Shown: positions 1 through 9,230, numbered from the stretch's first letter. The stretch: 64,000 nt of DNA from Butyrivibrio sp. (GCF_017635265.1 NZ_JAGBLU010000128.1:1-64000); one strand, 5' to 3'. Notes: generated from the letters alone by a model not told the origin. A program made the numbers and translations.

Positions 1-5
1 GGCAA

Positions 6-94
6 CGCAGAAGGAGGGATTTGAACCCTCGCGCCGCTATTAACGACCTGCACCCTTTCCAGGGGTGTCTCTTCAACCACTTGAGTACTTCTGC
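6..94 (-). tRNA. tRNA-Ser (anticodon GGA)
   Basis: The minus strand folds into a class II tRNA with acceptor stem GCAGAAG/CTTCTGC, a discriminator G, a long variable arm and the T-loop GGTTCAAATCC. The anticodon loop CTGGAAA gives anticodon GGA, which reads UCC and UCU serine codons. CCA is not encoded. It lies 60 bp downstream of a second tRNA-Ser and probably shares its transcript. Confidence 0.95.
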
Positions 95-154
95 AAAATA
101 GTTGATTAACAATAAATATGTTATTGTTTGTAAAGCAGCGTGTTCATAATTAAG

Positions 155-240
155 CGGAGCGAAAGGGATTCGAACCCTTGTGGCGTTGCCGCCAAACGGT
201 TTTCAAGACCGCCTCGTTATGACCGCTTCGATATCGCTCC
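155..240 (-). tRNA. tRNA-Ser (anticodon TGA)
   Basis: The minus strand folds into a class II tRNA with acceptor stem GGAGCGA/TCGCTCC, a long variable arm and T-loop GGTTCGAATCC. The anticodon loop CTTGAAA gives anticodon UGA, which reads UCA and UCG. CCA is not encoded. It is the first of two tandem tRNA-Ser genes and has a near-consensus promoter just upstream. Confidence 0.95.
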
Positions 241-295
241 GAATATTTACAACTCTGCGGAAGATTTGTTTTGTTCTCGCCGCAGCGCAAGAATT

Positions 296-324
296 ATATT
301 AACAAAGGCCGCCCACTATGTCAA
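296..324 (-). promoter_or_regulatory. Sigma-A promoter of the tRNA-Ser pair
   Basis: On the minus strand there is a perfect -35 TTGACA (324-319), a 17-nt spacer and -10 TAATAT (301-296), placing the start near 290, about 50 nt before the tRNA-Ser(UGA). The rest of the 241-368 gap is AT-rich and shows no gene and no clear terminator for the acyltransferase gene. Confidence 0.75.
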
Positions 325-368
325 GCATATTTTTCAATTTTTTTTAAAAATTTTCTCCACGTGAACTT

Positions 369-875
369 TTATACTCTTTTTTGAATAACTTTTTCACCTT
401 CAGAAACCTCTCCTTTAATCACGCAGCCCGCACCAATCACGGCGTTGGCTCCAATTTTGGTTCCTCGAAGGATAGTTACATTGGCTCCAATCCAGGTTCC
501 ATTCCCAATTTCAATTTTTGAGCTGATAAACTCATTTTCACCATCGTTTTTGAAGTTATGATCATGGTCAACTATAACAACATTATTTCCGATTTTGCAA
601 TTATCACCAATAATAATCTGCTCAGTAGAAGAAATACAGGTTCCTGTATTAAAAAAGCAATGATTGCCTATTATAATCTCTCCTCCGTCAGCCACAAGGT
701 AAAGATTACCCCTATTCTGATTATAGCTTCCAAGCTTTACTTTTCCGCTTCCATGGATTTCAACATGCAGTTTATCAAAAGTTTGAATTATGCCTGCCGA
801 AAATTTTGACATATATCTTATCTTTTTTAATCCTACTACAAAAACATTTTTTAAATACAGTAACGGTGAACGCAT
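369..875 (-). CDS. Hexapeptide-repeat O-acyltransferase
   Basis: This 168-residue protein is a left-handed beta-helix acyltransferase of the CysE/LacA/WbbJ superfamily. Imperfect hexapeptide repeats run from about residue 60 to 155 (IIIGNH, IIIGDN, CKIGNN, KIEIGNG, TWIGAN, TKIGANAVIGAG). The likely catalytic His lies in VDHDHNF. Such enzymes usually transfer acetyl from acetyl-CoA to a sugar hydroxyl or amine. The ATG follows GAGGG, 2 nt after the stop of the GT4 gene, so the two are probably co-translated and act on the same glycan. The acceptor sugar cannot be read from the sequence. Confidence 0.85.
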   Translation of the reverse strand: MRSPLLYLKNVFVVGLKKIRYMSKFSAGIIQTFDKLHVEIHGSGKVKLGSYNQNRGNLYLVADGGEIIIGNHCFFNTGTCISSTEQIIIGDNCKIGNNVVIVDHDHNFKNDGENEFISSKIEIGNGTWIGANVTILRGTKIGANAVIGAGCVIKGEVSEGEKVIQKRV

Positions 876-877
876 TT

Positions 878-1984
878 TTATCCCTCATATCCCAAAACCA
901 AATCGTATACTTTGAACAATTTTTCCAAATGTGCATCAAAGCTGTAGTTTTGCCCTGCAATCCTGTAACTTTCTCTTGAAGCAGAAATATACCTGTCTCT
1001 GTCTGACAAAAGTTCTTTTATACGTTCTCCCAGAGCTTTTGTATCTCCCGGCTCACACAGAAAACCATTCTTTCCGTTTTCCACAAGCTGCGGTATTCCG
1101 CCGACATTTGTAGATACCACCGGCAGACCATAGGCCATTGCATCAAGAATAGACATGGGTAGTCCCTCATCATAGGACGGAAGCATAAACACGGCAGACT
1201 CCCTGAGAATGTTATCCTTTTCATTTCCTCTCACCCATCCCGGGAAAAGAGCTTTCTCTTTGGAAGTCACCTTATAAACAGCTTCTTTTATCTCGTTAAC
1301 TTCAGAATCTGTCCCACTTCCGCACAATGCAAATTTTATATCTATATCACCCTTATGTGCATTATCTATGATACCGGCAAAATCAAATCCACCTTTTCTT
1401 TTACCAAGTTCCCCAAGAAAAAGAACCTGCTTTCTTTCAAAACGCTCCGAAAACAGCTTCTCAATCAATTCTTCATTCTTTGGTTTACAGTAGTTCTCAA
1501 TAACTACCATCTTATCGTCAGGAAGAACCTCTCCCATTTTTTTCTTCCATTCATCAGAAAGAACAATAACTTTATCGAAATCGTTATATACTTTACGAAT
1601 ACGTTTTTTCTTTTTGTCTGATGCATTTACGTAAAAGGTGTTAAAATCAGCGCCATGGCAATGATCTATTACCGGTATATTCTTCTTTTTTGCCATGTAA
1701 AGAAATGGCTGCATTCTGTAAAAGCTTGGCCCAAATGAGGAATGAACATGAACCAATTCAGGCTTAAAACCTCTGAGACATTTATAAAATTGTATATATG
1801 ATTTTAACGCTTTAACAGCTTTTTTTATCTTACTCCCGTCACAATATGACTCTATATAACAAAGTTTGTATTCTTTTTCCAGTCTACTGTCGTAATAACC
1901 ATTTGTAACTGCAGCAATTCCGCCCTTAACGTCAGGTTGCTGGACAATCATACAAATTCGGGGATTTCTGCTACCTTTTTCCAT
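878..1984 (-). CDS. Glycosyltransferase family 4
   Basis: A 368-residue GT-B fold retaining glycosyltransferase. The N-terminal domain holds the family-type opening VQQPDVKGGIA. The C-terminal nucleotide-sugar domain (from about residue 185) has LFLGELGKRKGG and the E-x7-E signature in the segment EGLPMSILDAMAYG, followed by PVVSTNVGGIPQLV. No membrane segment is visible, so it is probably a cytoplasmic, membrane-peripheral enzyme. It sits between ispD and the acyltransferase and is likely cotranscribed with both. Donor and acceptor are unknown. The ATG has GGGTGA seven bases upstream. Confidence 0.85.
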   Translation of the reverse strand: MEKGSRNPRICMIVQQPDVKGGIAAVTNGYYDSRLEKEYKLCYIESYCDGSKIKKAVKALKSYIQFYKCLRGFKPELVHVHSSFGPSFYRMQPFLYMAKKKNIPVIDHCHGADFNTFYVNASDKKKKRIRKVYNDFDKVIVLSDEWKKKMGEVLPDDKMVVIENYCKPKNEELIEKLFSERFERKQVLFLGELGKRKGGFDFAGIIDNAHKGDIDIKFALCGSGTDSEVNEIKEAVYKVTSKEKALFPGWVRGNEKDNILRESAVFMLPSYDEGLPMSILDAMAYGLPVVSTNVGGIPQLVENGKNGFLCEPGDTKALGERIKELLSDRDRYISASRESYRIAGQNYSFDAHLEKLFKVYDLVLGYEG

Positions 1985-2007
1985 ATATTTTCACCCGGTT
2001 TTCAAAA

Positions 2008-2715
2008 TCAAATATTTTTCAAAATTGCCTCTGCAGCCGGAATATCCTCCGGTGTTGTAATTTTGATATTGTTGTAAGACCCTTCAATTAACTTGACTTT
2101 TTTATCCGAGAAATACTCTACAACCATGGCATCATCAGTGATATTCACACCTTTCGCCATAAGTTCTCCCTCTTCTCTGTCAAGTCTTTGGTACAATTCC
2201 AGAATCAGTTTATATGAAAAGACCTGCGGAGTCTGGATCATCCATGTTTTGGCCCTGTCAGGTGTTTCCTTGGCAAACCCATTTTCGTCTGCAATCTTTA
2301 TGGTATCCTTTACGGGCATACCAACCACGCAGGCTCCAAACTCTTTAACTCCATGAAGAGCCCTCATGATAATATCGTTATCCACAAAAGGTCTCGCCCC
2401 ATCGTGGATAAAAGCATAGTCGCAGTCACTATCTGCTGCCTGAAGTCCCAGTCTTACACTGTGATATCTGTAAAGTCCCCCTTCAACAACAGCTTTAACC
2501 TTATCAAACCCGTATTTATCCACAATTTCCGTTCTCACATAGTCAATGTCTCCGCGTGAGACCACCAAAACTATGTCATCTATAACACTTTCTTCAAAAG
2601 CCTTCAGAGAATAATATATAAGGGGTTTTCCGCCTATCTCCATATACTGCTTTTTGACATCGCTTTTCATCCTGCTGCCACTTCCGGCAGCAAGTACCAC
2701 TGCAACTGTCTTCAT
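2008..2715 (-). CDS. ispD: 2-C-methyl-D-erythritol 4-phosphate cytidylyltransferase (IspD)
   Basis: IspD joins CTP and MEP to form CDP-ME in the non-mevalonate isoprenoid pathway, which supplies undecaprenyl phosphate. The 235 residues match the usual family length. The CTP-binding loop VLAAGSGSRM is at the N terminus, followed by DGARPFV, VKDTIK and a late ITTPEDI motif. A strong GAGGTG lies seven bases before the ATG. A more diverged cytidylyltransferase is at 50580-51293; this copy is the better match to true IspD, but ribitol-phosphate enzymes share the fold. It lies downstream of tsaD. Confidence 0.85.
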   Translation of the reverse strand: MKTVAVVLAAGSGSRMKSDVKKQYMEIGGKPLIYYSLKAFEESVIDDIVLVVSRGDIDYVRTEIVDKYGFDKVKAVVEGGLYRYHSVRLGLQAADSDCDYAFIHDGARPFVDNDIIMRALHGVKEFGACVVGMPVKDTIKIADENGFAKETPDRAKTWMIQTPQVFSYKLILELYQRLDREEGELMAKGVNITDDAMVVEYFSDKKVKLIEGSYNNIKITTPEDIPAAEAILKNI

Positions 2716-2800
2716 ACCTCAACACCTCATCCCCTTGTAAAACGTTATTAACATAAGTAACGCAGCTATAGACGCTGTTTTTCATATGCATTCAGCATAT

Positions 2801-3931
2801 TTATCGCCTTCCGTGGAATCTCCGCTCACGGTCTCCCAAAGGCAAATTAGGCACAGCATTCATATCAAGCCCAAAGCGAACACCTTTCTTGTATTCATAG
2901 TAAGCTGCTGCCCCGATCATCGCCGCATTGTCCGTACAAAGAACCGGTGAAGGCCTATAGAAACTGATATTTTCCTTTGCGCACTCTTTTTCCATAAGCT
3001 CACGAAGTCCTGAATTAGAGGCAACACCTCCTGCAATTGCAAGCTTATCGTGGCCATATTCTTTGCAGGCTTTTATGGCATGAGAAACAAGTACTTCAAC
3101 CACTGCCTTTTGGAATGAAGCGGCAACATCAGCCTGATCAAGGTCATGCCCCTGCATCTTGGCCTGATTTATATAATTCAGCACTGAAGATTTTAATCCA
3201 CTAAAAGAGAAATCGTATTCCGCATCAGCTATCTGAGCCTTGGGAAAAGTAAAGGCATCAGGATTTCCCTCTTTTGCTGCCTTATCAATTTTAGGTCCCC
3301 CCGGATAGCCGAGCCCAATAGCCCTTGCCACCTTGTCAAAAGCTTCTCCTGCCGCATCATCTCTGGTCTGTCCGATAATCTCATACTCGCCATAATCCTT
3401 AACAACTACCAGATGGGAATGTCCGCCGGAAACCACAAGACACACAAAGGGCGGCTTTAGATCTTTATTTTCGATGAAATTTGCACTGATATGACCTTCG
3501 ATATGATGAACTCCGATAAGTGGTTTTCCTGTAGCAAAAGAAATCGCTTTAGCTTCGGAAACCCCAACAAGAAGTGCCCCTACAAGTCCCGGACCGTAGG
3601 TCACTGCAACAGCATCAATATCCTCCAGTGTCAGATTAGCTTCAGATAAAGCCGCCCTTATGCACCCATTCATCTTTTCAACATGTTTTCTTGATGCAAT
3701 TTCAGGAACAACTCCGCCATATATCGTATGAAGCGCAATCTGGGAAGAAATAATATTGGAAAGGACCTCCCTGCCGTTTCTCACAACTGCTGCCGCCGTC
3801 TCATCACAGCTGCTCTCAATAGCAAGAATTGTCACATCTGAGTCCACCGCCCCCTGCTGCTCATTATTTTTCCCCTCTTTTATCGACATGAAGATAACAC
3901 CGTCATCCTCAATATTCTTGTTTATTTCCAT
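2801..3931 (-). CDS. tsaD: tRNA N6-adenosine threonylcarbamoyltransferase TsaD
   Basis: TsaD transfers threonylcarbamoyl from TC-AMP to A37 of ANN-decoding tRNAs, giving t6A, together with TsaB and TsaE. The protein has the ASKHA opening [15 protein letters not shown], the metal-binding pair [15 protein letters not shown], and the late GGVASN motif. At 376 residues it is about 30 longer than typical owing to an N-terminal extension before the ATPase fold. The ATG at 3931 has AAAGG ten bases upstream; a downstream Met at 3889 is possible but has poorer spacing. Its partners tsaB and tsaE are 2.4-4 kb upstream in the same direction. Confidence 0.95.
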   Translation of the reverse strand: MEINKNIEDDGVIFMSIKEGKNNEQQGAVDSDVTILAIESSCDETAAAVVRNGREVLSNIISSQIALHTIYGGVVPEIASRKHVEKMNGCIRAALSEANLTLEDIDAVAVTYGPGLVGALLVGVSEAKAISFATGKPLIGVHHIEGHISANFIENKDLKPPFVCLVVSGGHSHLVVVKDYGEYEIIGQTRDDAAGEAFDKVARAIGLGYPGGPKIDKAAKEGNPDAFTFPKAQIADAEYDFSFSGLKSSVLNYINQAKMQGHDLDQADVAASFQKAVVEVLVSHAIKACKEYGHDKLAIAGGVASNSGLRELMEKECAKENISFYRPSPVLCTDNAAMIGAAAYYEYKKGVRFGLDMNAVPNLPLGDRERRFHGRR

Positions 3932-3944
3932 ATCTGTATTACCT

Positions 3945-4835
3945 TTATCTCTTAAGATTACCGCCGAATTTCTTTAGAGCCTGTGCCTCTTTAAACCTGT
4001 TCTCACTTGTAAGGAAATTATAGTCATCCTTGCTGGTCAAAAGAGCTATATCTGCATCGTTTGAAACATCTCCGGGATGGAATAAAATTTCCATTTCACT
4101 TTTTCCTCTGTCCGCAAGAATATCTCCGGCTATTGGAAGGCACGCCTTTACATTGTCGTAGAACATATGTCCCGACATCATAACACCCATGAAAAGCTTG
4201 TCTTCTACCTTTAAAATCTCAAGTTCATTTCTGTACTTTCTTATATTTCTTTTTGAAAGAAAATTAAGAATAAGAACCTTTAAGACATTAACAAACGAAA
4301 TACCGCTTAATTTCGAAGCTGCCTTCTGATAAATTGATATCTCTTCTTTAGGAAATCTGATATAGGAAACATTAAGATTCTTTTCTTTAATAACTTCCAT
4401 AACAGAGTCAAAAATAACAGGCAACATGTGATAATGCACATGGCCGTCAATTCTGAAAATTCCGTCGTTCATATAAGGTCTGCAGGCTTCAATCTGAGCC
4501 TCAACCTCTTTTTTTATCTGCTTTTTGTAAAGAAGCCTTAAAACAGGCAGATAACTTATAACCAATAACTTAATAAATCCAATATTAAAATTACCATCAG
4601 AATTTATAAGTCTCGAAGCCTTGCTTCCTGTAAGTGGTTTTCCCTCTACAAAATTAAGGTGAACAGTAACAAAAAGCTCCTTTTGTATATCCTTTATCTG
4701 CTCCATGCACTCTTTAAGGTACGGACTGTTTGGCATAATACTTATGCCATTAAGAGCCCCGTTATGATAACAATCTATAATATGACGACTTTGCTCGGGA
4801 AAAAGACCATAATCGTCTGCATGGTACTCAACCAA
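3945..4835 (-). CDS. ChbG/HpnK-family carbohydrate deacetylase (YdjC-like)
   Basis: This 296-residue protein begins with HADDYG, the metal-binding aspartates of the ChbG/YdjC/HpnK family, and has VTVHLNF (first His) and the second motif DGHVHYHM. The family removes N-acetyl groups from chito-oligosaccharides or glycolipid GlcNAc using a divalent metal. No signal peptide is visible, so it is probably cytoplasmic. The start is a TTG preceded by TAGGAGG at eight bases, which decides the start because no ATG lies between them. It sits within the tsa cluster with no obvious functional link; the substrate is unknown. Confidence 0.8.
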   Translation of the reverse strand: MVEYHADDYGLFPEQSRHIIDCYHNGALNGISIMPNSPYLKECMEQIKDIQKELFVTVHLNFVEGKPLTGSKASRLINSDGNFNIGFIKLLVISYLPVLRLLYKKQIKKEVEAQIEACRPYMNDGIFRIDGHVHYHMLPVIFDSVMEVIKEKNLNVSYIRFPKEEISIYQKAASKLSGISFVNVLKVLILNFLSKRNIRKYRNELEILKVEDKLFMGVMMSGHMFYDNVKACLPIAGDILADRGKSEMEILFHPGDVSNDADIALLTSKDDYNFLTSENRFKEAQALKKFGGNLKR

Positions 4836-4853
4836 AATACTTTCCTCCTAAAC

Positions 4854-5417
4854 TCAATTAGATACTTCCGACCACCCAAGAATCTTCCATTTGCCGGAAT
4901 CATCCTGTCTCAAAATAAACATGTAATAAAGCCCCTGACTTGACGTTCCCTTCCTTAGGTTAAAATAACAGTCAACATTGCACATTTTCCTGCCATCGAC
5001 TGTAACGACTTCAGGTTCCCTGCTTTGAACCTGATATGAAGGAATGGAGTAATCCTCATCACGTTTTGTCTTTACCTCATTTTTCATGGACTGATAAAAA
5101 TTGGACTGATTGGCTAAAAGCTCATCATCCATTATACCCGCAAGAACTTCCAGCATTTTTTGTTGCTGATCATCAGTATAAGTCTCCTTGTACAGAACCT
5201 TCATGATGTTGGCATACATATCCACAACCTTCCTGGGATTGGCAGGATAATTCTTTTCAAGGTTGGTTGTTGTAATCTGATCTACAACCGTCAGATCATA
5301 CTTTTCCTCATTGGATGTCTTATTTCTGGTAAAAAGAAGAAATAATCCCAAAACCACAAGTGCGCCAAAAACTACAAGTAATACTGACTTAATTACTGCT
5401 GATTTAGTGTTTTCCAT
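4854..5417 (-). CDS. Small membrane-anchored protein of unknown function
   Basis: This 187-residue protein has one membrane segment at about residues 10-28 (VLLVVFGALVVLGLFLLFTR) followed by an extracytoplasmic domain. The outer part has a helical half (about 40-110) and a beta-rich half ending KWKILGWSEVSN, a shape reminiscent of small NTF2-like or SnoaL-like outer domains, though that is only an impression. It may belong to a Clostridia-restricted family of uncharacterised proteins. It lies between rnz and the ChbG-like gene. No function can be assigned. Confidence 0.7.
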   Translation of the reverse strand: MENTKSAVIKSVLLVVFGALVVLGLFLLFTRNKTSNEEKYDLTVVDQITTTNLEKNYPANPRKVVDMYANIMKVLYKETYTDDQQQKMLEVLAGIMDDELLANQSNFYQSMKNEVKTKRDEDYSIPSYQVQSREPEVVTVDGRKMCNVDCYFNLRKGTSSQGLYYMFILRQDDSGKWKILGWSEVSN

Positions 5418-5442
5418 AGCCCCCTCGCTTTCTTAAGCTCTT

Positions 5443-6363
5443 TTAATCTTCAAACTTAAGTGTGACACTTCTGCCGTCTTTTGCTGCAACTACATTTTGG
5501 AAAATCTTTTTTGTTTCAGGTAAATACTCAGCAGGGTTGACCAGTGAAGGGCTGTAGTGAGTAAGCCACATCTCTTTTACCTCTGCTCTTTTCGCCATCT
5601 TGGCTGCTTCATAAAATGTCATATGCTTGTATTCCTTGGCCTTTACAATTTTGTCAGGCTCGCCATACATCCCCTCGCATATGAAAAGATCTGAATCTTT
5701 CGCATTTTCCACGATACTCTCCGTCGGGCGGGAGTCCGTAGTATATGTAAGTTTCAGCCCCTTTCTGGTCTCTCCAAGAACCATCTGAGGGGTGAATACT
5801 CTTCCATCCTCAAGCTCTATTATATTACCCTTTTGAAGTCTGTTCCAATACTGTCTGTCAATACCTGCTGCCATGGCAGCTTCTACATTAAATTTCCCTT
5901 GCCGCTTAAGTTCTAAAGTATACCCATAACAGGTTATATTGTGATTAACTTTGAATGCTTTGATAGTAAACTCAGGAAATCCATCCAAAGAAAATATGGT
6001 CTCATTTTCAGTTAATTCTTTAAAAATAATCTTAAATGGCAATTCAGGTGCAATCACACGAAGTGAATTGACTACTTTCTCAAGCCCCTTTGGTCCTACC
6101 ATCAGCAACGGTTCCGTGCGCTCTGCGTTTCCCATTGTTAAAAGAAGTCCCGGCAGACCACTGATGTGGTCGGCGTGATAATGGGTAAAACAGATAACAT
6201 CAATTGGTTTAGCGCTGATTCCCTTCTTTTTCATGGCAATCTGAGTTGCTTCACCCGAATCAATCAAAACACATTTTCCGTTGTATCTCACAAGAAGCGA
6301 CGTGAGATAGCGGTTTGGAAGCGGCATCATTCCGCCGGTTCCAAGTAAACAAACATCTATCAT
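5443..6363 (-). CDS. rnz: Ribonuclease Z
   Basis: RNase Z cuts the 3' trailer of pre-tRNAs lacking encoded CCA. The 306-residue protein is the usual length and has the metallo-beta-lactamase motif FTHYHADHISGLPG, an N-terminal LLGTGGMMPLP, the motif TTDSRPTE and the late LTHYSPSL histidine. The ATG follows AAGGA at eight bases. It is 3 nt from the stop of tsaB-rimI, so the two are cotranscribed. Both tRNA-Ser genes in the window lack CCA and would need this activity. The family motifs make the call firm. Confidence 0.92.
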   Translation of the reverse strand: MIDVCLLGTGGMMPLPNRYLTSLLVRYNGKCVLIDSGEATQIAMKKKGISAKPIDVICFTHYHADHISGLPGLLLTMGNAERTEPLLMVGPKGLEKVVNSLRVIAPELPFKIIFKELTENETIFSLDGFPEFTIKAFKVNHNITCYGYTLELKRQGKFNVEAAMAAGIDRQYWNRLQKGNIIELEDGRVFTPQMVLGETRKGLKLTYTTDSRPTESIVENAKDSDLFICEGMYGEPDKIVKAKEYKHMTFYEAAKMAKRAEVKEMWLTHYSPSLVNPAEYLPETKKIFQNVVAAKDGRSVTLKFED

Positions 6364-6366
6364 ATA

Positions 6367-7578
6367 TTATTTCCTTTTCCAATAAATAACGGCATCCTCT
6401 TTGGGTTCCTCGTAAAATCCGGGTCTTTTCCCCTCCGAGACAAATCCCAATCGCTCATATAGGCCTATCGCAGGTGCGTTACCTGCTCTGACTTCCAGAG
6501 TATATGCCTCGATTCCAAGTCCACGTCCCCTTTCAAGGAGCTGGCGCATCATCTTATATGCAACACCTTCCCTTCTGGTATCCATGGACACAGAAACGTT
6601 AGTAATCTCTCCATCACCAGATATATTCTGAACGCCGCACAATCCAACAATCCTGCCGGCCTTTTCAGCCACAAGATAAATAGTGTCATCCCTTGTCATA
6701 GCATCAAGAAGCTGCTTTCTGGTCCATGCCTCTTTTCCCAGATTCATCTCTTCCAGTTTATAGGCATCATCCACATCCTCAGCTGTCATCTCCCTGACTC
6801 TGATAATTCCGGGAGCCTTTGGATTGTTATCCTTTTTAGGTGCTGCCCCGCCATTTTCCGCAGCTTCGCGCTCTGCCTGTGAAAGTCTCAAGTAATCAGG
6901 TGCAAACTCATCCGCACTTACAAACCTGTTCTCTGCAGCATAGACGTTGGCAAGGGCGCAAAGAGCCGCCGCATTCTGCCTGCTCTGATGAAACGGCGCA
7001 ATAGAGTATGGAACAGTTAACAGTCCCTCAAGTTTATCCCTGTAAACAGGTACACCATCGCCCAAAAGGACTACCGGCTTGCCAATCTTGTTAATCTCTT
7101 CCGCAATATTATCCACAGAAGTAGCAAATTGCTCATGAATAACCTGCATGTCAAAAGTCTGCTCGCGAACTTTCCCCTCCTGCCTGTTTGGCACAAAGGT
7201 ATAAAGACCTGTATAAACTTGATTTCTCCTGGCATCCATAATAGGACATATTATCTTTTCAACACCATAGAGATTGTAGGCAATTCCATCAACCGTAGGA
7301 ATTGCGACTATAGGCTTATTCAGCGCAAGAGCAAGTCCCTTGGCCGTTGCGCTTCCTATCCTAAGTCCTGTAAAAGATCCGGGCCCTTTAGCCACAGCAA
7401 TAGCATCAATCGTGGATAAATCCAAGTGAATCTTTTTGCATATGTCATCAAGCATAGGCATTAGGATCTCTGAGTGTGTAGTTTTGTACTGAATAAGGAA
7501 CTGTGAAAGCAACATGTCACCATCTGAAACAGCAACAGCCCCCACAAGTCCCGATGTATCAATTGCTAAAATCTTCAT
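6367..7578 (-). CDS. tsaB-rimI: TsaB-RimI fusion: t6A factor plus protein N-acetyltransferase
   Basis: Two enzymes are joined in one 403-residue chain. Residues 1 to about 240 are TsaB (opening ILAIDTSGLVGAVAV, then GPGSFTGLRIG), the inactive ASKHA partner that supports TsaD. A charged linker follows, then residues about 257-403 form a GNAT domain of RimI type with VSMDTRREGVAYKMM as acetyl-CoA loop and NAPAIGLYERLGF. RimI acetylates the N terminus of ribosomal protein S18. Fusion of the two is known in Clostridia. The ATG has GGAGA upstream and the gene follows tsaE by 13 nt. Confidence 0.93.
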   Translation of the reverse strand: MKILAIDTSGLVGAVAVSDGDMLLSQFLIQYKTTHSEILMPMLDDICKKIHLDLSTIDAIAVAKGPGSFTGLRIGSATAKGLALALNKPIVAIPTVDGIAYNLYGVEKIICPIMDARRNQVYTGLYTFVPNRQEGKVREQTFDMQVIHEQFATSVDNIAEEINKIGKPVVLLGDGVPVYRDKLEGLLTVPYSIAPFHQSRQNAAALCALANVYAAENRFVSADEFAPDYLRLSQAEREAAENGGAAPKKDNNPKAPGIIRVREMTAEDVDDAYKLEEMNLGKEAWTRKQLLDAMTRDDTIYLVAEKAGRIVGLCGVQNISGDGEITNVSVSMDTRREGVAYKMMRQLLERGRGLGIEAYTLEVRAGNAPAIGLYERLGFVSEGKRPGFYEEPKEDAVIYWKRK

Positions 7579-7591
7579 GTATATCTCCGGG

Positions 7592-8029
7592 TTATTTCTT
7601 TGTCATTGTTATAAGGCGATAATCAAAGCCTTTCTCTAAATTTTTTTCTATAACAATCTCTGTGTAATGTTCAGGTAAAATTTCCTCAATAAGATTGGCC
7701 CATTCAACAAAGCAGATTCCATCGCCATAGAAATAATCCTCATAGCCAATCTCATCCATCTCACTGACATCGCCAATTCTATATACGTCAAAATGATAAA
7801 ACGGAATTCTTCCCTCATCATAAACCTGCAGGATTGTAAAAGTCGGGCTGCTGACAGGTCCACTAATCCCAAGGCCTGCCGCAACTCCCTGGGTAAGAAC
7901 CGTCTTGCCAACTCCAAGGTCACCAATTAGTGTGTAAACCATCCCGGGAGCAGCGCTTTCACCTATTCTTTTTCCTATTTCGAAGGTTTCCTTCGCACTA
8001 TTTGTCTCAAGTTTGGTTACTATATCCAT
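7592..8029 (-). CDS. tsaE: t6A synthesis ATPase TsaE
   Basis: TsaE is the P-loop ATPase that drives the TsaB-TsaD complex. The Walker A motif GDLGVGKT is at about residues 37-44, followed by SSPTFTILQVY and the Walker B-like HFDVYRI, with a late FVEWA motif. The ATG at 8029 is chosen because GTGAGG lies six bases upstream; a GTG at 8050 would add seven residues without a good site. The 145-residue length fits the family. It is the first gene of the cluster running through tsaB-rimI and rnz to tsaD. Confidence 0.92.
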   Translation of the reverse strand: MDIVTKLETNSAKETFEIGKRIGESAAPGMVYTLIGDLGVGKTVLTQGVAAGLGISGPVSSPTFTILQVYDEGRIPFYHFDVYRIGDVSEMDEIGYEDYFYGDGICFVEWANLIEEILPEHYTEIVIEKNLEKGFDYRLITMTKK

Positions 8030-8086
8030 ATAAAACCTCACAAATATCACATTCTAATTAATAGTATAGCATATTAACCAAGGCAC

Positions 8087-8115
8087 AAAAAGAGCCGCAC
8101 TTTTACATGCGGCTC
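8087..8115 (-). terminator. Intrinsic terminator of ribU
   Basis: On the minus strand an 8-bp stem, GAGCCGCA with TGCGGCTC, closes an 8-nt loop and is followed by TTTTT. It separates ribU from tsaE. A second hairpin, AAACGCC/GGCGTTT at 8149-8174, lies just after the ribU stop. Confidence 0.85.
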
Positions 8116-8178
8116 CTATACCATGAATCATTTCTGATATGAAATGTGAAACGCCCTCATAATAAACGGCGTTTACCA

Positions 8179-8961
8179 TCACGCGTCAGCTTCGACAGTT
8201 TTCTTTTTGGCTACAATCATAGGCTCTGCCTTTAAAATCGGACTAATCTGCTTGTAGATAAGGAATGTCACTGCACTGTGAACTACACCCTTAATCAGGT
8301 TAAATGGTGCTACACAAAACAGACAGAATGTAAAAAGATTATCGACAAATGGATAAATCTCTGTTCCTGCTTTTAAAATATTCTCAATGCCGCCAAACAT
8401 AAGAGCATATGCCGGTATCATAAAGAATGCATTTAATGATGCTCCGATAATAGCAATGCAAAGTGTTGCGAGAATACATCCGATAAGAGCAGTAGTCCTT
8501 GTTCTCTTAAATCTGTAGACAATAGAGGCAACCATTACAAAAGACGCTCCGATCACAAAGTTTGCTATCTCTCCGACAAAAGCAGATGTTGTTCCCTGAA
8601 TAAGAACATTGAGTGTGACCTTGATAAATTCTACCATAACGCCGGCAAACGGACCTGCCGCAAATCCAACTATAAGAGCCGGAATATCGCTGAAGTCAAA
8701 CTTGTAAAAGCCAGGTGCAATTGGAAGCGGAAACTCTATAAGCATCAGCACAAAAGAGATTGCTGAAAAAACACCGATAATTGCCATCTTTCTGGGTGTT
8801 AAGATTCCCTCCGTTTTTCTTCCTTCCTTCAAATCTTTCTTCGCCGCTATCTTTTCAGCCAGATAAGCCAGTGCAAATGCAAGTACTATTAACAGCACCA
8901 ACCCTATAAATCTGCCTGAATTCCCCGCAATGATCTGAAGTAAACTTTGTTCCTGTTTCAT
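8179..8961 (-). CDS. ribU: Riboflavin ECF transporter S component RibU
   Basis: RibU binds riboflavin and works with the shared ECF energising module, which is not in this window. The 260-residue protein has about six family helices from residue 50 on, with the substrate-region segment FPLPIAPGFYKFDFSDIP and the following ALIVGFAAGPFAG. It is longer than the usual 190-200 residues because of an extra N-terminal membrane helix (about 15-33) and a charged linker. The ATG has GGAGGA upstream. An FMN riboswitch with attenuator directly upstream supports the riboflavin assignment strongly. Confidence 0.93.
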   Translation of the reverse strand: MKQEQSLLQIIAGNSGRFIGLVLLIVLAFALAYLAEKIAAKKDLKEGRKTEGILTPRKMAIIGVFSAISFVLMLIEFPLPIAPGFYKFDFSDIPALIVGFAAGPFAGVMVEFIKVTLNVLIQGTTSAFVGEIANFVIGASFVMVASIVYRFKRTRTTALIGCILATLCIAIIGASLNAFFMIPAYALMFGGIENILKAGTEIYPFVDNLFTFCLFCVAPFNLIKGVVHSAVTFLIYKQISPILKAEPMIVAKKKTVEADA

Positions 8962-9009
8962 TTCTTCCTCCTTTTGTTCGGGGGAGGAGTCCTATACACA
9001 GCTGTTGTC

Positions 9010-9037
9010 AAAAAAACCCAAGTACACAGTACTTGGG
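9010..9037 (-). terminator. Attenuator hairpin between the FMN riboswitch and ribU
   Basis: On the minus strand CCCAAGTAC and GTACTTGGG form a perfect 9-bp stem around a 3-nt loop, followed by TTTTTTT (9016-9010). It lies between the FMN aptamer and the ribU start, so FMN binding would be expected to favour termination. Confidence 0.9.
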
Positions 9038-9058
9038 GTATGCAAACAAAACTATGCA

Positions 9059-9176
9059 TTCTTCTCTCATCCAGACTTTACTGTCGGTTTTGGAATCTCA
9101 CCAAATCAGCCGCTTGCATAAGCAAACGGGTCGCGGACTATACCGCCGGTTGGGAATTACACCCTACCCCGAAGAA
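9059..9176 (-). promoter_or_regulatory. FMN riboswitch (RFN element)
   Basis: The minus strand carries the conserved RFN blocks in order: CTTCGGGG, GGGTGTAATTCCC, ACCGGCGGTATAGTCCGCGA, then GATTTGGTGAGATTCC, ACCGACAGTAAAGTCTGGAT and GAGAGAAG. The closing P1 helix pairs TTCTTC with GAAGAA. It senses FMN and, through the downstream attenuator, lowers ribU expression when flavin is plentiful. Confidence 0.97.
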
Positions 9177-9196
9177 CTATATTTTTTCTATAGCTC

Positions 9197-9225
9197 ATAC
9201 TATTATGGTTTACCTCATATGTCAA
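9197..9225 (-). promoter_or_regulatory. Promoter of the FMN riboswitch-ribU transcript
   Basis: On the minus strand TTGACA (9225-9220), a 17-nt spacer and TAGTAT (9202-9197) place the start near 9190, about 14 nt before the riboswitch P1 helix. Confidence 0.75.
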
Positions 9226-9230
9226 GGTGT

